Below are positions 26,278-35,184 of a stretch of DNA of 64,000 nucleotides, piece after piece (the first letter of the stretch is position 1; each line of letters opens with the position of its first letter). The translations under genes were made by a program, and so were the position numbers. The notes under the pieces were generated by a model that did no database searches, was not told the DNA's origin, and saw nothing but the letters and a program-made list of their open reading frames with translations. The stretch is from assembly GCF_012927455.1 (NCBI RefSeq), contig NZ_JABBPE010000008.1, positions 1-64,000 of the forward strand, read 5' to 3'. Source of the DNA: Polaromonas sp. Its GTDB lineage: Bacteria; Pseudomonadota; Gammaproteobacteria; Burkholderiales; Burkholderiaceae_C.

Positions 26278-27648
26278 TCAAGACCCGGCCGAGCCATTCT
26301 GAAGAAAAGGCTGCAGCGCCTGAAGAGTATGCGCTGTCGCACCACGGTTGCGAGCGGCAAATGCCAGGCTGGCTGACACGGCACCGGCCCGCGCCTGCCG
26401 GTCGCCCAGCAGCTGCAGCGCCGCCTGCAGCGCCTGCGGCAGATCGGCCGCGCGCTGCGCCGCGCCAACGGTTTCGGCCTGTTCGGCGGCTTCGGCAAAA
26501 TTGAAGGTGTGCGGCCCCATCACCACCGGGCAGCCGCAGGCGGCGGCTTCGATCAGGTTTTGCCCGCCCAGCGGCTCAAAGCTGCCTCCCAGCAAGGCCA
26601 CTTCGCTGAGCGCGTAATACAGCGCCATCTCGCCGATCGAATCGCCCAGCCAGATGTCGGCCTGCAGTGCCTCCTCGCTGTCGGCCGGGCCAGCCAGCCA
26701 GCTGGAACGGCGCGACACGCGCAGGCCCTGCTTTTCAGCCAGCGCCTGCACTTCGTCAAAGCGCTGCGGATGACGCGGCACGACGAGGAACTGGCAGCTT
26801 GCCGGGACACTGCTTGCTACTAGATTGATAGCTGATTGCGCCCGTCTTTTCTGGGTTAGAGCCATTATTTCCTGGAAAAATAGCTCTTCTTCGCCGTCCC
26901 GCGAGCTGGCGAACATCAGCACCGGCTGCGCGCCGCTGCTTGGCGCCCTGCGGCCCAGCGCCTGCCGCCACGCCCTGCCCTGCGCCAGCTGGCCAGCGTC
27001 CGGGGTGGCGTCAAACTTCAGGTTGCCAAAGACACCGGCCACCTTGGCGCCGAGTCGGCCAAAGCGTTGCGCGTCGCCCTCGGTCTGCGCGTACACCGCC
27101 GCCAGTGCGCCGTAGGCCGGGCGCGACAGCGGCGCCATGCGCAGCGCCTGCTGCAGGGATTTGTCAGACAGCCGGCCATTGACCAGCAGCAGCGGAATAG
27201 CCAGCGCTTGGGCTGCCGCCACCGTGTTGGGCCAGACTTCAGTCTCCATCAGCAGGCCCAGCCGCGGCTTGAAGTGCTGGAAAAACCCGGCTACGGCGGC
27301 CGCGCTGTCCCACGGCTGCCAGACCTGAACATCGCCCGGCCGGATCAACCCCAGCCCCTCGGCGCGCCCGGTCGCCGTGCCATGCGTGAGCAAGATGCGC
27401 AGCCCCGGATGCTGCGCCCGCAGCGCTTCGATCAGCAAGGCCGCCGTGCGCGTTTCACCCAGCGAGACGGCATGCAGCCACACCAGCTCGGAGCACGGCT
27501 CGGCCGGCTGGCTGTAAACGCCAAAGCGCTCTTCCACCGCTTGCAGGTAGCCGGCCTCCTGCCCGCCCCGGCGCGCCAGCTTGCGGCGCAGCAGCGGCTG
27601 GCCGAACCGCATCAGCAGCGAATAGACGCCGAGGGCAAACGAGTTCAT
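26278..27648 (-). CDS. waaA: 3-deoxy-D-manno-octulosonic acid transferase
   Basis: The 456-residue GT-B enzyme adds Kdo from CMP-Kdo to lipid IVA. An N-terminal membrane anchor and the Kdo-transferase domain (WLHAVSLGETRTA with its acidic catalytic residue, METEVWPN) are followed by VVPRHPQRFDEV and the C-terminal donor site (LGGSFEPLGGQNLIEAAACG). Between FFQEI and VPASC, about 17 residues are encoded by a copy of the AT-armed repeat (26815-26866), an in-frame loop insertion. It lies near waaC and pgm on the same strand. Confidence 0.94.
   Translation of the reverse strand: MNSFALGVYSLLMRFGQPLLRRKLARRGGQEAGYLQAVEERFGVYSQPAEPCSELVWLHAVSLGETRTAALLIEALRAQHPGLRILLTHGTATGRAEGLGLIRPGDVQVWQPWDSAAAVAGFFQHFKPRLGLLMETEVWPNTVAAAQALAIPLLLVNGRLSDKSLQQALRMAPLSRPAYGALAAVYAQTEGDAQRFGRLGAKVAGVFGNLKFDATPDAGQLAQGRAWRQALGRRAPSSGAQPVLMFASSRDGEEELFFQEIMALTQKRRAQSAINLVASSVPASCQFLVVPRHPQRFDEVQALAEKQGLRVSRRSSWLAGPADSEEALQADIWLGDSIGEMALYYALSEVALLGGSFEPLGGQNLIEAAACGCPVVMGPHTFNFAEAAEQAETVGAAQRAADLPQALQAALQLLGDRQARAGAVSASLAFAARNRGATAHTLQALQPFLQNGSAGS
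26815..26866 (-). repeat. AT-armed repeat inside waaA
   Basis: In the gene direction it reads AATGGCTCTAACCCAGAAAA, GACGGGCGCAATCAG and the arms GCTATCAATCTAGTAGC. Compared with the intergenic copies, the order of parts is the same and the frame stays open. Confidence 0.8.
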
Positions 27649-27666
27649 GCGGCGCTCATACGGCGC

Positions 27667-29046
27667 TCATGCAGCAGAGCCGGCGGCGGCCATGACAGCC
27701 CCGTTGCGCTGCTGGCAGCCCAGCCAGGCCTGCCAGACCGCATCGACCGAGGGCGTTGGCTGCGCAAATACGCTGACCTGCCGCGCTACTCCAGATTGCT
27801 TTTCAGGCGGCTGCGGCCCGGTGCGCCAGGCGGTGTCAAAGTTGTAGATCTGCACATGCGGCAAGTCCAGCGCCACGGCGATGTGGCTGACGCCGCTGTC
27901 AACGCCGATCACGCCCGCGCACTGCGCCAATGCTTTAGTCAAGGCATCGAGCGCCAGCAGCGGCCAGACCAGCACGGGCTCGCCGGATTTACCACCTTGA
28001 TTGAGCCCCTGCGCAATCGCCTGACTCGTCAGCAGTTCGCTGGCGCTGCCATGCGGCAAGGCAACTTGCCAGCCCGCCGTCTGCAGGCGCAGGCCGAGCG
28101 CGACCCAGTGGGCCAGCGGCCACTCCTTGTCGGCGCGCGAGGTGCCATGGACCAAAGCTACGGCCCTGGGGCGGGCATTAGTTGCTATCGTTTCAGGAGC
28201 TGCTTGCGCCCGCCCTGCTTGGGTTACAGGCCTATTTAATCCAAAGTCTGGGGCAGACTGCAGGGCGTAGCCGAGCGCCTGCGCCGCCAGCTCGCGCGAG
28301 CGCTGCACCGCGTGAATGTGCGGCGGCATGCGCAGCGCCACGTCAGCGACCCAGCGTGTCGGCGCCTCGTAGCTAGAGCCTTCGGTTTGATTGGCCAGCG
28401 CGAAACGCCGGCCAGCGGTCGCGAGCCGCGCCAACCGCGCCACCAGTGCAGATTTCGCCAGCCCCTGCAGATCAATGACGGCGTCATAAGCGTCTTGCTG
28501 CAGCTGTGCGCGAAAGGCCCGCCATTCCTGGCGCGTTGTGGCGGCCAGCGGCGCCTTGCGCCAGCGCCTGATCTGGCAGGCAATGACGCAGTGTACGCCA
28601 GGATGCAGCGCCAGCAACGGCGCCAACGACTTTTCTACGACCCAGTCAACCTGCGCGCCGGGCAGGGCGGCGTGAATATCCTGCACGACGGGCAGGGCAT
28701 GCACCACATCGCCCAAAGACGACAGCTTGACCAGAAGGATTTTGACCCCCACGCTTCCCGCTTCGCGTGGTTCGCTGCCCCCCGAAGGGGCTGGCCTTGC
28801 TTGGGGCGGCCCGGCGCAGAATCCTGAAACCCCCACGCTTCCCGCTTCGCGTGGTTCGCTGCCCCCCGAGGGGGCTGGCCTTGCTTGGGGCGGCCCGGCG
28901 CAGAATCCTGAAACCCCCACGCTTCCCGCTTCGCGTGGTTCGCTGCCCCCCGAGGGGGCTGGCCTTACTTGGGGCGGCCCGGCGCTGCGGCCGTCGGCGT
29001 CCAGAGCGGTCGATTCACCGACGGCGCGACTCACTTGGCGGCTCAA
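27667..29046 (-). CDS. waaC: Lipopolysaccharide heptosyltransferase I, with repeat-derived N-terminus
   Basis: The GT9 core begins KILLVKLSSLGDVVHALPVV and runs to VWQAWLGCQQ; it adds the first heptose to Kdo of the inner core. Landmarks include LIDLQGLAKSALVARLA and GVDSGVSHIAVALDLP. The usual initiating Met is replaced by GTC. The frame continues upstream through three 84-bp repeats to a TTG at 29046 that overlaps the pgm stop. A GTG at 28752, just inside the first repeat, would give a near-normal 361-residue protein. A second insert (NRPVTQAGRAQAAPETIATN) comes from an AT-armed repeat at 28183-28238. Start choice is open. Confidence 0.88.
   Translation of the reverse strand: MSRQVSRAVGESTALDADGRSAGPPQVRPAPSGGSEPREAGSVGVSGFCAGPPQARPAPSGGSEPREAGSVGVSGFCAGPPQARPAPSGGSEPREAGSVGVKILLVKLSSLGDVVHALPVVQDIHAALPGAQVDWVVEKSLAPLLALHPGVHCVIACQIRRWRKAPLAATTRQEWRAFRAQLQQDAYDAVIDLQGLAKSALVARLARLATAGRRFALANQTEGSSYEAPTRWVADVALRMPPHIHAVQRSRELAAQALGYALQSAPDFGLNRPVTQAGRAQAAPETIATNARPRAVALVHGTSRADKEWPLAHWVALGLRLQTAGWQVALPHGSASELLTSQAIAQGLNQGGKSGEPVLVWPLLALDALTKALAQCAGVIGVDSGVSHIAVALDLPHVQIYNFDTAWRTGPQPPEKQSGVARQVSVFAQPTPSVDAVWQAWLGCQQRNGAVMAAAGSAA
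28183..28238 (-). repeat. AT-armed repeat inside waaC
   Basis: In the gene direction it reads TAAATAGGCCTGTAACCCAA, GCAGGGCGGGCGCAAGCAGC and ends in an arm ACGATAGCA. It encodes about 18 residues in a linker between the two Rossmann domains. Confidence 0.75.
28746..28985 (-). repeat. Three tandem 84-bp G+C-rich units at the waaC 5' end
   Basis: On the + strand the units start with CCCCCACGCTTCCCGCTTCG at 28746, 28830 and 28914 and are nearly identical over their length. Each contains CTGCCCCCCGAGGGGGCTGG (first copy CGAAGGGG) and TTGGGGCGGCCCGGCG. The period is 28 codons, so the waaC frame stays open: each unit encodes a PPQARPAPSGGSEPREAGSV-like peptide. Confidence 0.92.
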
Positions 29047-30428
29047 TGCGCCGCAGCAGCAATCTGCGCGTCGGGCTTGACGCTGCGCAGCAGGGCCAGC
29101 ATGTCGGCTTCGATGCGATGCAGCGCCTCGGGTGTGTGGCCTTCGAAGCGCAGCACCAGCACCGGCGTGGTGTTGGAGGCGCGAATCAGCCCGAAGCCGT
29201 CCGGCCAGTCGACGCGCACGCCGTCGATGGTGGAAATTTTTGCGGGCGCCGGGAAAGACGCCGCCTTGGTCAGCGCCTCCACGACGGTGTGCGGCTCGCC
29301 TTCCTTGCAGGCGACGTTGAGTTCGGGCGTGCTGAAGCTGGTCGGCAGGCTGTTGAGCAAAACCCCTGCGTCGGCCACGCGGCTGACGATTTCCAGCAGG
29401 CGCGCGCCAGCGTAGGTGCCGTCGTCAAAGCCGTACCAGCGCTCCTTGAAGAAAATGTGGCCGCTCATCTCGCCACCCAGCGGAGAGTTGACTTCCTTCA
29501 TCTTGGCCTTGATCAGCGAATGGCCGGTTTTGTACATCAGCGGCACGCCGCCGGCCGCTTCGATCTCGGGCGCGAGGCGCTGCGAGCATTTCACGTCAAA
29601 CAAAATCGTGCCGCCCGGCACGCGCGACAGCACGTCTTTGGCAAACAGCATCATCTGCCGGTCCGGGTAGATGTTCTGGCCGTCCTTGGTGACGATGCCG
29701 AGGCGGTCGCCGTCGCCGTCAAACGCCAGCCCCAGTTCGGCATCACCGCTTTGCAGCGCGTTGATCAGGTCCTTCAGGTTTTCCGGCTTGCTCGGGTCGG
29801 GGTGGTGATTGGGAAAGTTGCCATCGACCTCGCTGAACAGCTCGGTCACCTCGCAGCCCAGGGCGCGAAAAATTGCCGGCGCCGAGGCACCGGCAATGCC
29901 GTTGCCCGAATCAATGACGATTTTCAAAGGGCGTGCGAGCTTGATACCGGACACGATGCGATCGCGGTAGTCTTTTTCAACATTCTCCTGGCTGATGGTG
30001 CCGCCTTGCGCCGGTAGCGTCCAGCGCTCAGACTCCATCAGGGTTTTGAGCGCCTGAATCTCGTCCCCATAAATCGCGCGCCCGGACAGCACCATCTTGA
30101 AGCCGTTGTAGTCCTTGGGGTTGTGGCTGCCGGTGACCTGTATGCCCGAGCGGGCCAGCGTGTTGGCGGCAAAGTAAAGCATGGGCGTGGTGACCATGCC
30201 GACATCGACCACATCCACGCCAGCCGCCGCCAGGCCGCGCATCAAGGCCGCGCTCAGTGACGGCCCGCTGAGCCGGCCATCCCGTCCGACCGCCACGGTT
30301 TTTTCGCCCTCGGCGAGCGCCACCGTGCCAAAGGCTTTACCCAGGGCTTCGGCGGCCGCTTCGTTGATAGTCGACGGCACCACGCCGCGAATGTCGTAGG
30401 CCTTGAAAATGGAGGGGCTGTATTGCAT
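29043..30428 (-). CDS. Phosphomannomutase/phosphoglucomutase (AlgC/ManB family)
   Basis: ATG 30428 gives 461 residues starting MQYSPSIFKAYDIRGVVPST. The catalytic phosphoserine loop is VTGSHNPKDYNG, the metal-binding loop DGDGDRLGI, the sugar loop GEMSGHIFF and the phosphate-binding C-terminal end RASNTTPVLVLRFEG. It interconverts hexose 1- and 6-phosphates for LPS, exopolysaccharide and sugar nucleotides. TGSHNP is the common variant in this subfamily. The stop overlaps the possible TTG start of waaC. A further 16 codons upstream lack family resemblance. Confidence 0.93.
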   Translation of the reverse strand: MQYSPSIFKAYDIRGVVPSTINEAAAEALGKAFGTVALAEGEKTVAVGRDGRLSGPSLSAALMRGLAAAGVDVVDVGMVTTPMLYFAANTLARSGIQVTGSHNPKDYNGFKMVLSGRAIYGDEIQALKTLMESERWTLPAQGGTISQENVEKDYRDRIVSGIKLARPLKIVIDSGNGIAGASAPAIFRALGCEVTELFSEVDGNFPNHHPDPSKPENLKDLINALQSGDAELGLAFDGDGDRLGIVTKDGQNIYPDRQMMLFAKDVLSRVPGGTILFDVKCSQRLAPEIEAAGGVPLMYKTGHSLIKAKMKEVNSPLGGEMSGHIFFKERWYGFDDGTYAGARLLEIVSRVADAGVLLNSLPTSFSTPELNVACKEGEPHTVVEALTKAASFPAPAKISTIDGVRVDWPDGFGLIRASNTTPVLVLRFEGHTPEALHRIEADMLALLRSVKPDAQIAAAAH

Positions 30429-30550
30429 GGGGCGGTCCTGAAAGTTGACGTTGATCGATTGTAGGGGCGCCTCCATGCCCCCGCGGCGGGCTGAATTGAC
30501 AGGTCCGAAAACGGCTAGTGAGGCGCCCCGCCCGGCGTATCATTTGCGCC

Positions 30551-32488
30551 ATGACGACCGCCAACGCCCCGCTTGCCGACAAAGACTGCTACCTCGCGCT
30601 GAAGGCGCGCGACGCACGCTTTGACGGCAGTTTTTTTACCGCTGTTACCTCCACCGGCATTTACTGCCGTCCGGTTTGCAGCGCCAAAACCCCCAAGCGC
30701 GAGAATTGCCGCTTTTTTCGCCATGCGGCGCAGGCCGAGCAGGCCGGTTTTCGCCCCTGCCTGCGCTGCCGGCCCGAGTTGGCGCCGCACTCGGTGCTGT
30801 GGTCGATTCAGGACGCGTCCTATATCCTGGCGCACCAGGCCGCCCGCCTGCTTGACGAGCCCGATAATTGGGCCCCCACGCTTGTCGCTTCGCGTACTGC
30901 GCTGCCCCCTAAGGGGGCGTTGCGCCTGCGGCCCGGCGAAGCCGGTTCCGCGGCCCCGGCTGGAAAAGATAGTGCCCCCACGCTCCCCGGGTCCCGTGGT
31001 TCGTTACCCACCGAGGGGGCGTTGCGCCTGCGGCCCGGCGGAGCCGGTTCCGCGGCCCCGGCTGGAAAAGATAGCGCCCCCACGCTCCCCGGGTCCCGTG
31101 GTTCGCTGTCCCCCGAGGGGGCTGAGTGCCGCGGCTCCGAGCCTGCCGGCGCAGGCTTGGACGGCACGAAGAACGGCTGCGTCTCGCAGTCGTGCGGCCT
31201 GCAAGGCCTGCGCCTGCGGCCCGGCGAAGCCGGTTTCTCGGCCCCGGCTGGTGAAGAAAGATTGCCAGGCGTCATTGCGGGGCTGGCCAATCGCCTGGGC
31301 GTCAGCGACCGCCATGTGCGGCGCATTTTTGAAGCGCAGTTTGGCGTCTCGCCGGTGCAATACCTGCAAACCAGACGGCTGCACAGCGCCAAGCAGTTGC
31401 TGGCCGATACCAACCTGCCGATCACGCAAGTGGCCCTGATCAGCGGCTTTGCCAGCGTGCGGCGCTTCAATGCCGCCTTCGTGGCGCACTACCAGCTCAA
31501 CCCGACGCAGATGCGGCGCCAGGGCGCGGGCCAGTCCGGCGATGGCATCACGGTGCGGCTTGGCTACCGGCCGCCTTATGACGTGGCGGCGATGCTGGAA
31601 TTTTTCACCCGGCATGCCATTCCCGCTATTGAATTCATAGCTGACGACACTCATGGAACCTGGGCTGGAAGGACTTTTTGCACTGAAACCGGAGGAAAAC
31701 CGCAAGCCGGCTGGCTGCTGACGCGCTTTGACGAGGCGCGCTGCCAGCTGGTGCTGCGCGTCAGCGATTCACTGCGGGGCGTGTTGCCGCTGGTAATTCA
31801 CCGGGTGCGCGCGCTGTTTGACCTGGACGCCGACCCGGCCGCCATCAACAGCGTGCTGCATGCAAGCTTTCCAGCGGGCGACGGACTGCGCGTGCCGGGC
31901 TCACTTGATGGCTACGAGCTGGCGGTGCGCGCGGTGCTGGGCCAGCAGATCACCGTGGCGGCGGCGCGCACAATGGCGCAGCGTTTGGTTGAGCGCTTTG
32001 GCGAGCCGATTGAAACGCCGTGGCCGCATTTGACACGGCTGTTTCCCGCGCCCGCCGTGCTGGCCAGCGCCAGCGGCGACGCGCTGGGTCAGCTCGGCAT
32101 CGTCAAGCAGCGCCAGCTGGCCATTGTCGGGATTGCCCGGGCGGTGGCCGACAAGCGCCTGCAACTGCACGGCGGCGCTGACGTCCAGTCCACGTTGGCG
32201 CTACTCAAGGCCTTGCCCGGCATTGGTGACTGGACCGCGCAGTACATCGCCATGCGCGCGCTGCGCTGGCCCGATGCGTTTCCGGCCGGCGATGTCGCCT
32301 TGCAAAAAGCGCTGGGAGTGCGGGCGCTGAAAAATCCGGCCCGGCAGGCCGAGCAGGCCTCGCTGGCGTGGAAACCGTGGCGCAGCTACGCGGTGATTCG
32401 CGCCTGGAGCACGCTGGGAGCAGCGCCTATTGCTACTAAATTAATAGCTGTTAACGCCCGTCCAGTATGGCCTAGAGGCTTAAATTAA
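30551..32488 (+). CDS. Ada-type regulator fused to AlkA DNA glycosylase
   Basis: From ATG 30551 the protein is 645 residues. The N-terminal Ada domain has the zinc cysteines C39, C43, C70 and C73; C39 would accept methyl groups from DNA phosphotriesters. An AraC helix-turn-helix follows (RLGVSDRHVRRIFEAQFGVS), then an AlkA_N domain (LGYRPPYDVAAMLEFF) and a HhH-GPD glycosylase (LPGIGDWTAQYIAMRA) with catalytic Asp581 (FPAGDVAL). Residues about 108-235 are encoded by G+C-rich repeats, inserted in the loop after the first HTH helix. The last 19 residues come from an AT-armed repeat. It should sense and repair alkylation damage; the Ogt domain is a separate gene downstream. Confidence 0.92.
   Translation: MTTANAPLADKDCYLALKARDARFDGSFFTAVTSTGIYCRPVCSAKTPKRENCRFFRHAAQAEQAGFRPCLRCRPELAPHSVLWSIQDASYILAHQAARLLDEPDNWAPTLVASRTALPPKGALRLRPGEAGSAAPAGKDSAPTLPGSRGSLPTEGALRLRPGGAGSAAPAGKDSAPTLPGSRGSLSPEGAECRGSEPAGAGLDGTKNGCVSQSCGLQGLRLRPGEAGFSAPAGEERLPGVIAGLANRLGVSDRHVRRIFEAQFGVSPVQYLQTRRLHSAKQLLADTNLPITQVALISGFASVRRFNAAFVAHYQLNPTQMRRQGAGQSGDGITVRLGYRPPYDVAAMLEFFTRHAIPAIEFIADDTHGTWAGRTFCTETGGKPQAGWLLTRFDEARCQLVLRVSDSLRGVLPLVIHRVRALFDLDADPAAINSVLHASFPAGDGLRVPGSLDGYELAVRAVLGQQITVAAARTMAQRLVERFGEPIETPWPHLTRLFPAPAVLASASGDALGQLGIVKQRQLAIVGIARAVADKRLQLHGGADVQSTLALLKALPGIGDWTAQYIAMRALRWPDAFPAGDVALQKALGVRALKNPARQAEQASLAWKPWRSYAVIRAWSTLGAAPIATKLIAVNARPVWPRGLN
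30872..31257 (+). repeat. Tandem G+C-rich repeats inside the ada-alkA gene
   Basis: Units beginning GCCCCCACGC start at 30872, 30974 and 31076, a period of 102 bases (34 codons). Each carries a CCCCC...GGGGG palindrome followed by GCGCCTGCGGCCCGGCG and GCCGGTTCCGCGGCCCCGGC. The third is longer and has the same extension as the gspG-gspH copy. Confidence 0.9.
32431..32485 (-). repeat. AT-armed repeat forming the 3' end of the ada-alkA gene
   Basis: On the + strand it reads TGCTACTAAATTAATAGCTG, TTAACGCCCGTCCAG and TATGGCCTAGAGGCTTAAA, inverted relative to copies 1-3. It encodes IATKLIAVNARPVWPRGLN and runs into the TAA stop, so the native C-terminus has been replaced. Confidence 0.82.
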
Positions 32489-32526
32489 CCAAAATCTAGC
32501 ACATCAGAGGCACTTCAGGAAAACCC

Positions 32527-33051
32527 ATGAAATTCGACATCTCCATCGTTCAAACCAGCGTTGCCAGCCCGCTGGGCAGCATCGTCATCGCCGCCACGGC
32601 CAAGGGTCTGGCCGGACTGTGGTTTGCTGAAAACCAGCGCTACCTGCCTACGGCGATTAGCGGGCCGGCGGCGTGGCCCGAGGATGCGGAGCACCCGCTG
32701 CTGCAGAAAGTCAGCCAGCAGCTCGGCGAATATTTCGCCGGCCAGCGCCACCATTTCGACGTGGCGCTGGACCTGAGGTGCGGCACGGCTTTTCAGCAAT
32801 CGGTGTGGCAGACACTGCTGGCCATTGCGCCGGGCGAAGTCATCAGCTACGGCGAAGTCAGCCGGCGCATTGGCAATCCTAAGGCGGTGCGGGCTGTCGG
32901 CGGCGCGGTCGGGCACAACCCGGTCAGCATCATCGTGCCGTGCCATCGCGTGATGGGAACGAACGGCGCGCTGACCGGTTATGGCGGCGGGCTGAAGCGC
33001 AAAACCGCGCTGCTGCGCCTTGAAGGCGCGCTGGCGGAGGAGCTGCTTTGA
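32527..33051 (+). CDS. ogt: Methylated-DNA-protein cysteine methyltransferase
   Basis: The 174-residue suicide enzyme removes methyl from O6-methylguanine onto a cysteine. IIVPCHRVMG holds the acceptor Cys139, and a winged-helix region (FQQSVWQTLLAIAPGEVISY) precedes it. The N-terminal ribonuclease-H-like domain is present, so this is a full-length Ogt. It lies 38 bases after the Ada-AlkA gene, fitting an adaptive-response operon in which direct reversal is a separate protein. Its stop overlaps the TTG start of the next gene. Confidence 0.96.
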   Translation: MKFDISIVQTSVASPLGSIVIAATAKGLAGLWFAENQRYLPTAISGPAAWPEDAEHPLLQKVSQQLGEYFAGQRHHFDVALDLRCGTAFQQSVWQTLLAIAPGEVISYGEVSRRIGNPKAVRAVGGAVGHNPVSIIVPCHRVMGTNGALTGYGGGLKRKTALLRLEGALAEELL

Positions 33052-33995
33052 GCGCCCAATCTTCCGACGCCGCTGCGCCCGCTGCCATGGCTGCGGCCCA
33101 GGCCAGCTCCAAGAGCTGGGTCAGCGATCTGATCTTGCTGGCGGCGATCTGGGGTTCGTCGTTTCTCTTCATGCGCATCGGCACGGTCGAGTTTGGTGCG
33201 CTGCCGACGGCTGGCGTGCGCGTCGCCATCGCGGCCGCTTTCCTGTTGCCGATCGTGTGGCTGCGCGGCCTGCTGCCGGTGTTACGGAAAAACTGGAAAC
33301 GCATTTTCTTCATCGGCCTGCTCAACTCGGGCATTCCCTTTGCCTGTTTTGCGTTCGCGCTGCTGTCCATCAGCACCGGGCTGTCGGCCATTTTGAATGC
33401 CACGGTGCCGATGTTTGGCGCACTGGTGGCCTGGGTCTGGCTCAAAGACAAACCCAATGCCTCGCGCCTGCTGGGGCTGCTGATAGGCTTTGCCGGCGTC
33501 GCGCTGCTGGCCTGGGACAAGGCGACCTTTAAACCCGACGCCTCGGGCGTGGCACCGGGTTGGGCCGTGCTGGCCTGCCTGCTGGCCTGCCTGTGCTACG
33601 GCATTTCGGCCAGCTACACCAAGCGCTTCCTGTCCGGCTTGCCGCCGCTGGTAACGGCCGCCGGCAGCCAGATCGGTGCCACGCTGGGCCTGGCCTTGCC
33701 GGCCCTGTGGCTGTGGCCGGCGCGCATGCCGGGCGGCGCCGCCTGGCTGGCGCTGCTGGCCGTCGGCGTGTTGTGCACCGGGCTGGCCTACATCGTATTT
33801 TTTCGCCTGATTGCCAACGCCGGCCCGCAGCGTGCGCTGTCGGTGACCTTTCTGGTGCCGGTATTTGCCGTGTTGTACGGCGTGCTGTTTCTGGGCGAAT
33901 CGGTGACGCCATGGATGCTGCTGTGCGCCGGCGTCATTGTCTGCGGCACGGCGCTGTCCACCGGGCTGTTGCGGCTGGGCCGGGGCAACAAGTAG
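33048..33995 (+). CDS. EamA-family (DMT) transporter
   Basis: The 315-residue protein has two EamA repeats and about ten transmembrane helices: LILLAAIWGSSFLFMRIG at the start of the first repeat, ACLLACLCYGISASYTKRF at the start of the second. These drug/metabolite exporters expel amino acids or other metabolites; the substrate cannot be told. The TTG at 33048 overlaps the ogt stop (TTGA); ATG 33087 is an alternative that drops only a polar leader. Downstream 33996-34089 is a short gap before the convergent modC. Confidence 0.9.
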   Translation: MSAQSSDAAAPAAMAAAQASSKSWVSDLILLAAIWGSSFLFMRIGTVEFGALPTAGVRVAIAAAFLLPIVWLRGLLPVLRKNWKRIFFIGLLNSGIPFACFAFALLSISTGLSAILNATVPMFGALVAWVWLKDKPNASRLLGLLIGFAGVALLAWDKATFKPDASGVAPGWAVLACLLACLCYGISASYTKRFLSGLPPLVTAAGSQIGATLGLALPALWLWPARMPGGAAWLALLAVGVLCTGLAYIVFFRLIANAGPQRALSVTFLVPVFAVLYGVLFLGESVTPWMLLCAGVIVCGTALSTGLLRLGRGNK

Positions 33996-34089
33996 TCCTC
34001 AATGGCGACCTGACGCGTCGCATCCCGCACAACCTTTCATCGCGGCACGGCGCGGCGATTAGCTCAGAAGATGCACGCTTTTTCCTCTT

Positions 34090-35184
34090 TCAAGCGAGTA
34101 GTGCGACAGCTTTGATCTGCGCCCAGACCGGCAGGCCGGGCCTGATCCCCAGTTCGCGCTGCGAGCGTTCAGTAATGCGGGCGAGCAAAGGCGTGAGGCC
34201 AACGCGCATCTGCACCAGCACATGGCCAGGCGTGTCGGTGGCCACGACGGCGGTGACGGTGGCGTGCAGAATATTGAGGATGCTCGAAGCCCGGGGCCGC
34301 TCCAGCGCCAAGCTGACGTCGCGGGCATGAATACGGCAGCGCAGCCGGTTCCCAAGCGCTTCCGGTCGGCGCCCGACGTGGATGCAGCCGCCGGCGAATT
34401 TGAGTTGCGTCAGATTGTCGGCCTCGTGACGCGAGACGATGGTTTCGAGCACCACGCCAGCCTCGCCGGAGAAGGCCGATGGCAGATCGGCGCGCGCCAG
34501 GGTCTCACCCAGCGGTCCGCTGGCTACCACCCGACCGCTGTCAAGCAGGACGATGTGGTCGGCCAGGCGCGCGACTTCATCCGGGGAATGGCTGACGTAG
34601 ATCACCGGGATCGACAGCTCGTCGTGAAGCCTCTCCAGGTAAGGCAGGATCTCCAGCTTGCGTTTGAGGTCGAGCGCGGCCAGCGGTTCGTCCAGCAGCA
34701 ACAGGCGCGGCGCCGCCAACACGGCGCGGGCTATCGCAACGCGCTGGCGCTCGCCACCGGAAAGGCTGGCCGGCATGCGTTCGAGCAGACCGGTGATACC
34801 CAGCAAGTCAGCGACGCTAGCAAGATCGAAACGCTGTTCGGCGACCGCTGCACGTTTTTTTTGCCCGCGTATTTGCCCAAATTCCATATTGCGCCGCACC
34901 GACAGATGCGCAAAAAGGCTGGCCTCCTGGAAAACGTAGCCTAGCGCGCGGCGATGCGTAGGGACAAAAATGCCGCGCTGCTCGTCCTGCCAGACTTCGT
35001 CACCGAGGGTGAACAGGCCACCCGGGGCGCGTTCCAGACCAGCGATAGCGCGCAGGCAAGTGGTTTTGCCGGACCCGGAATGACCGAAGAGGGCCGTGAC
35101 GCCGTGGCCGGGGAAAACCAGATCGATATCGAGGCTGAAGTTACCCCGGTCAAGGCGAAAGCGGGCGTGGATGTCCTGGCTCAT
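34090..35184 (-). CDS. modC: Molybdate ABC transporter ATP-binding protein ModC
   Basis: The 364-residue ATPase has Walker [14 protein letters not shown], the signature [14 protein letters not shown], Walker [13 protein letters not shown] and a C-terminal Mop/TOBE domain (about residues 295-360) that senses molybdate. All ATP-binding motifs are intact. Its ATG overlaps the modB stop (ATGA). It is the last gene of the modE-A-B-C row. Confidence 0.96.
   Translation of the reverse strand: MSQDIHARFRLDRGNFSLDIDLVFPGHGVTALFGHSGSGKTTCLRAIAGLERAPGGLFTLGDEVWQDEQRGIFVPTHRRALGYVFQEASLFAHLSVRRNMEFGQIRGQKKRAAVAEQRFDLASVADLLGITGLLERMPASLSGGERQRVAIARAVLAAPRLLLLDEPLAALDLKRKLEILPYLERLHDELSIPVIYVSHSPDEVARLADHIVLLDSGRVVASGPLGETLARADLPSAFSGEAGVVLETIVSRHEADNLTQLKFAGGCIHVGRRPEALGNRLRCRIHARDVSLALERPRASSILNILHATVTAVVATDTPGHVLVQMRVGLTPLLARITERSQRELGIRPGLPVWAQIKAVALLA

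Noticed and set aside
28746..28985. CRISPR array
   Set aside because: Three direct repeats of 84 bp abut one another without unique spacers and encode protein, so they are a tandem repeat.
28767..30017. 416-codon frame on the + strand across waaC repeats and pgm
   Set aside because: It is created by the repeat units and the antisense of pgm. The minus-strand genes have conserved motifs; this frame has none.
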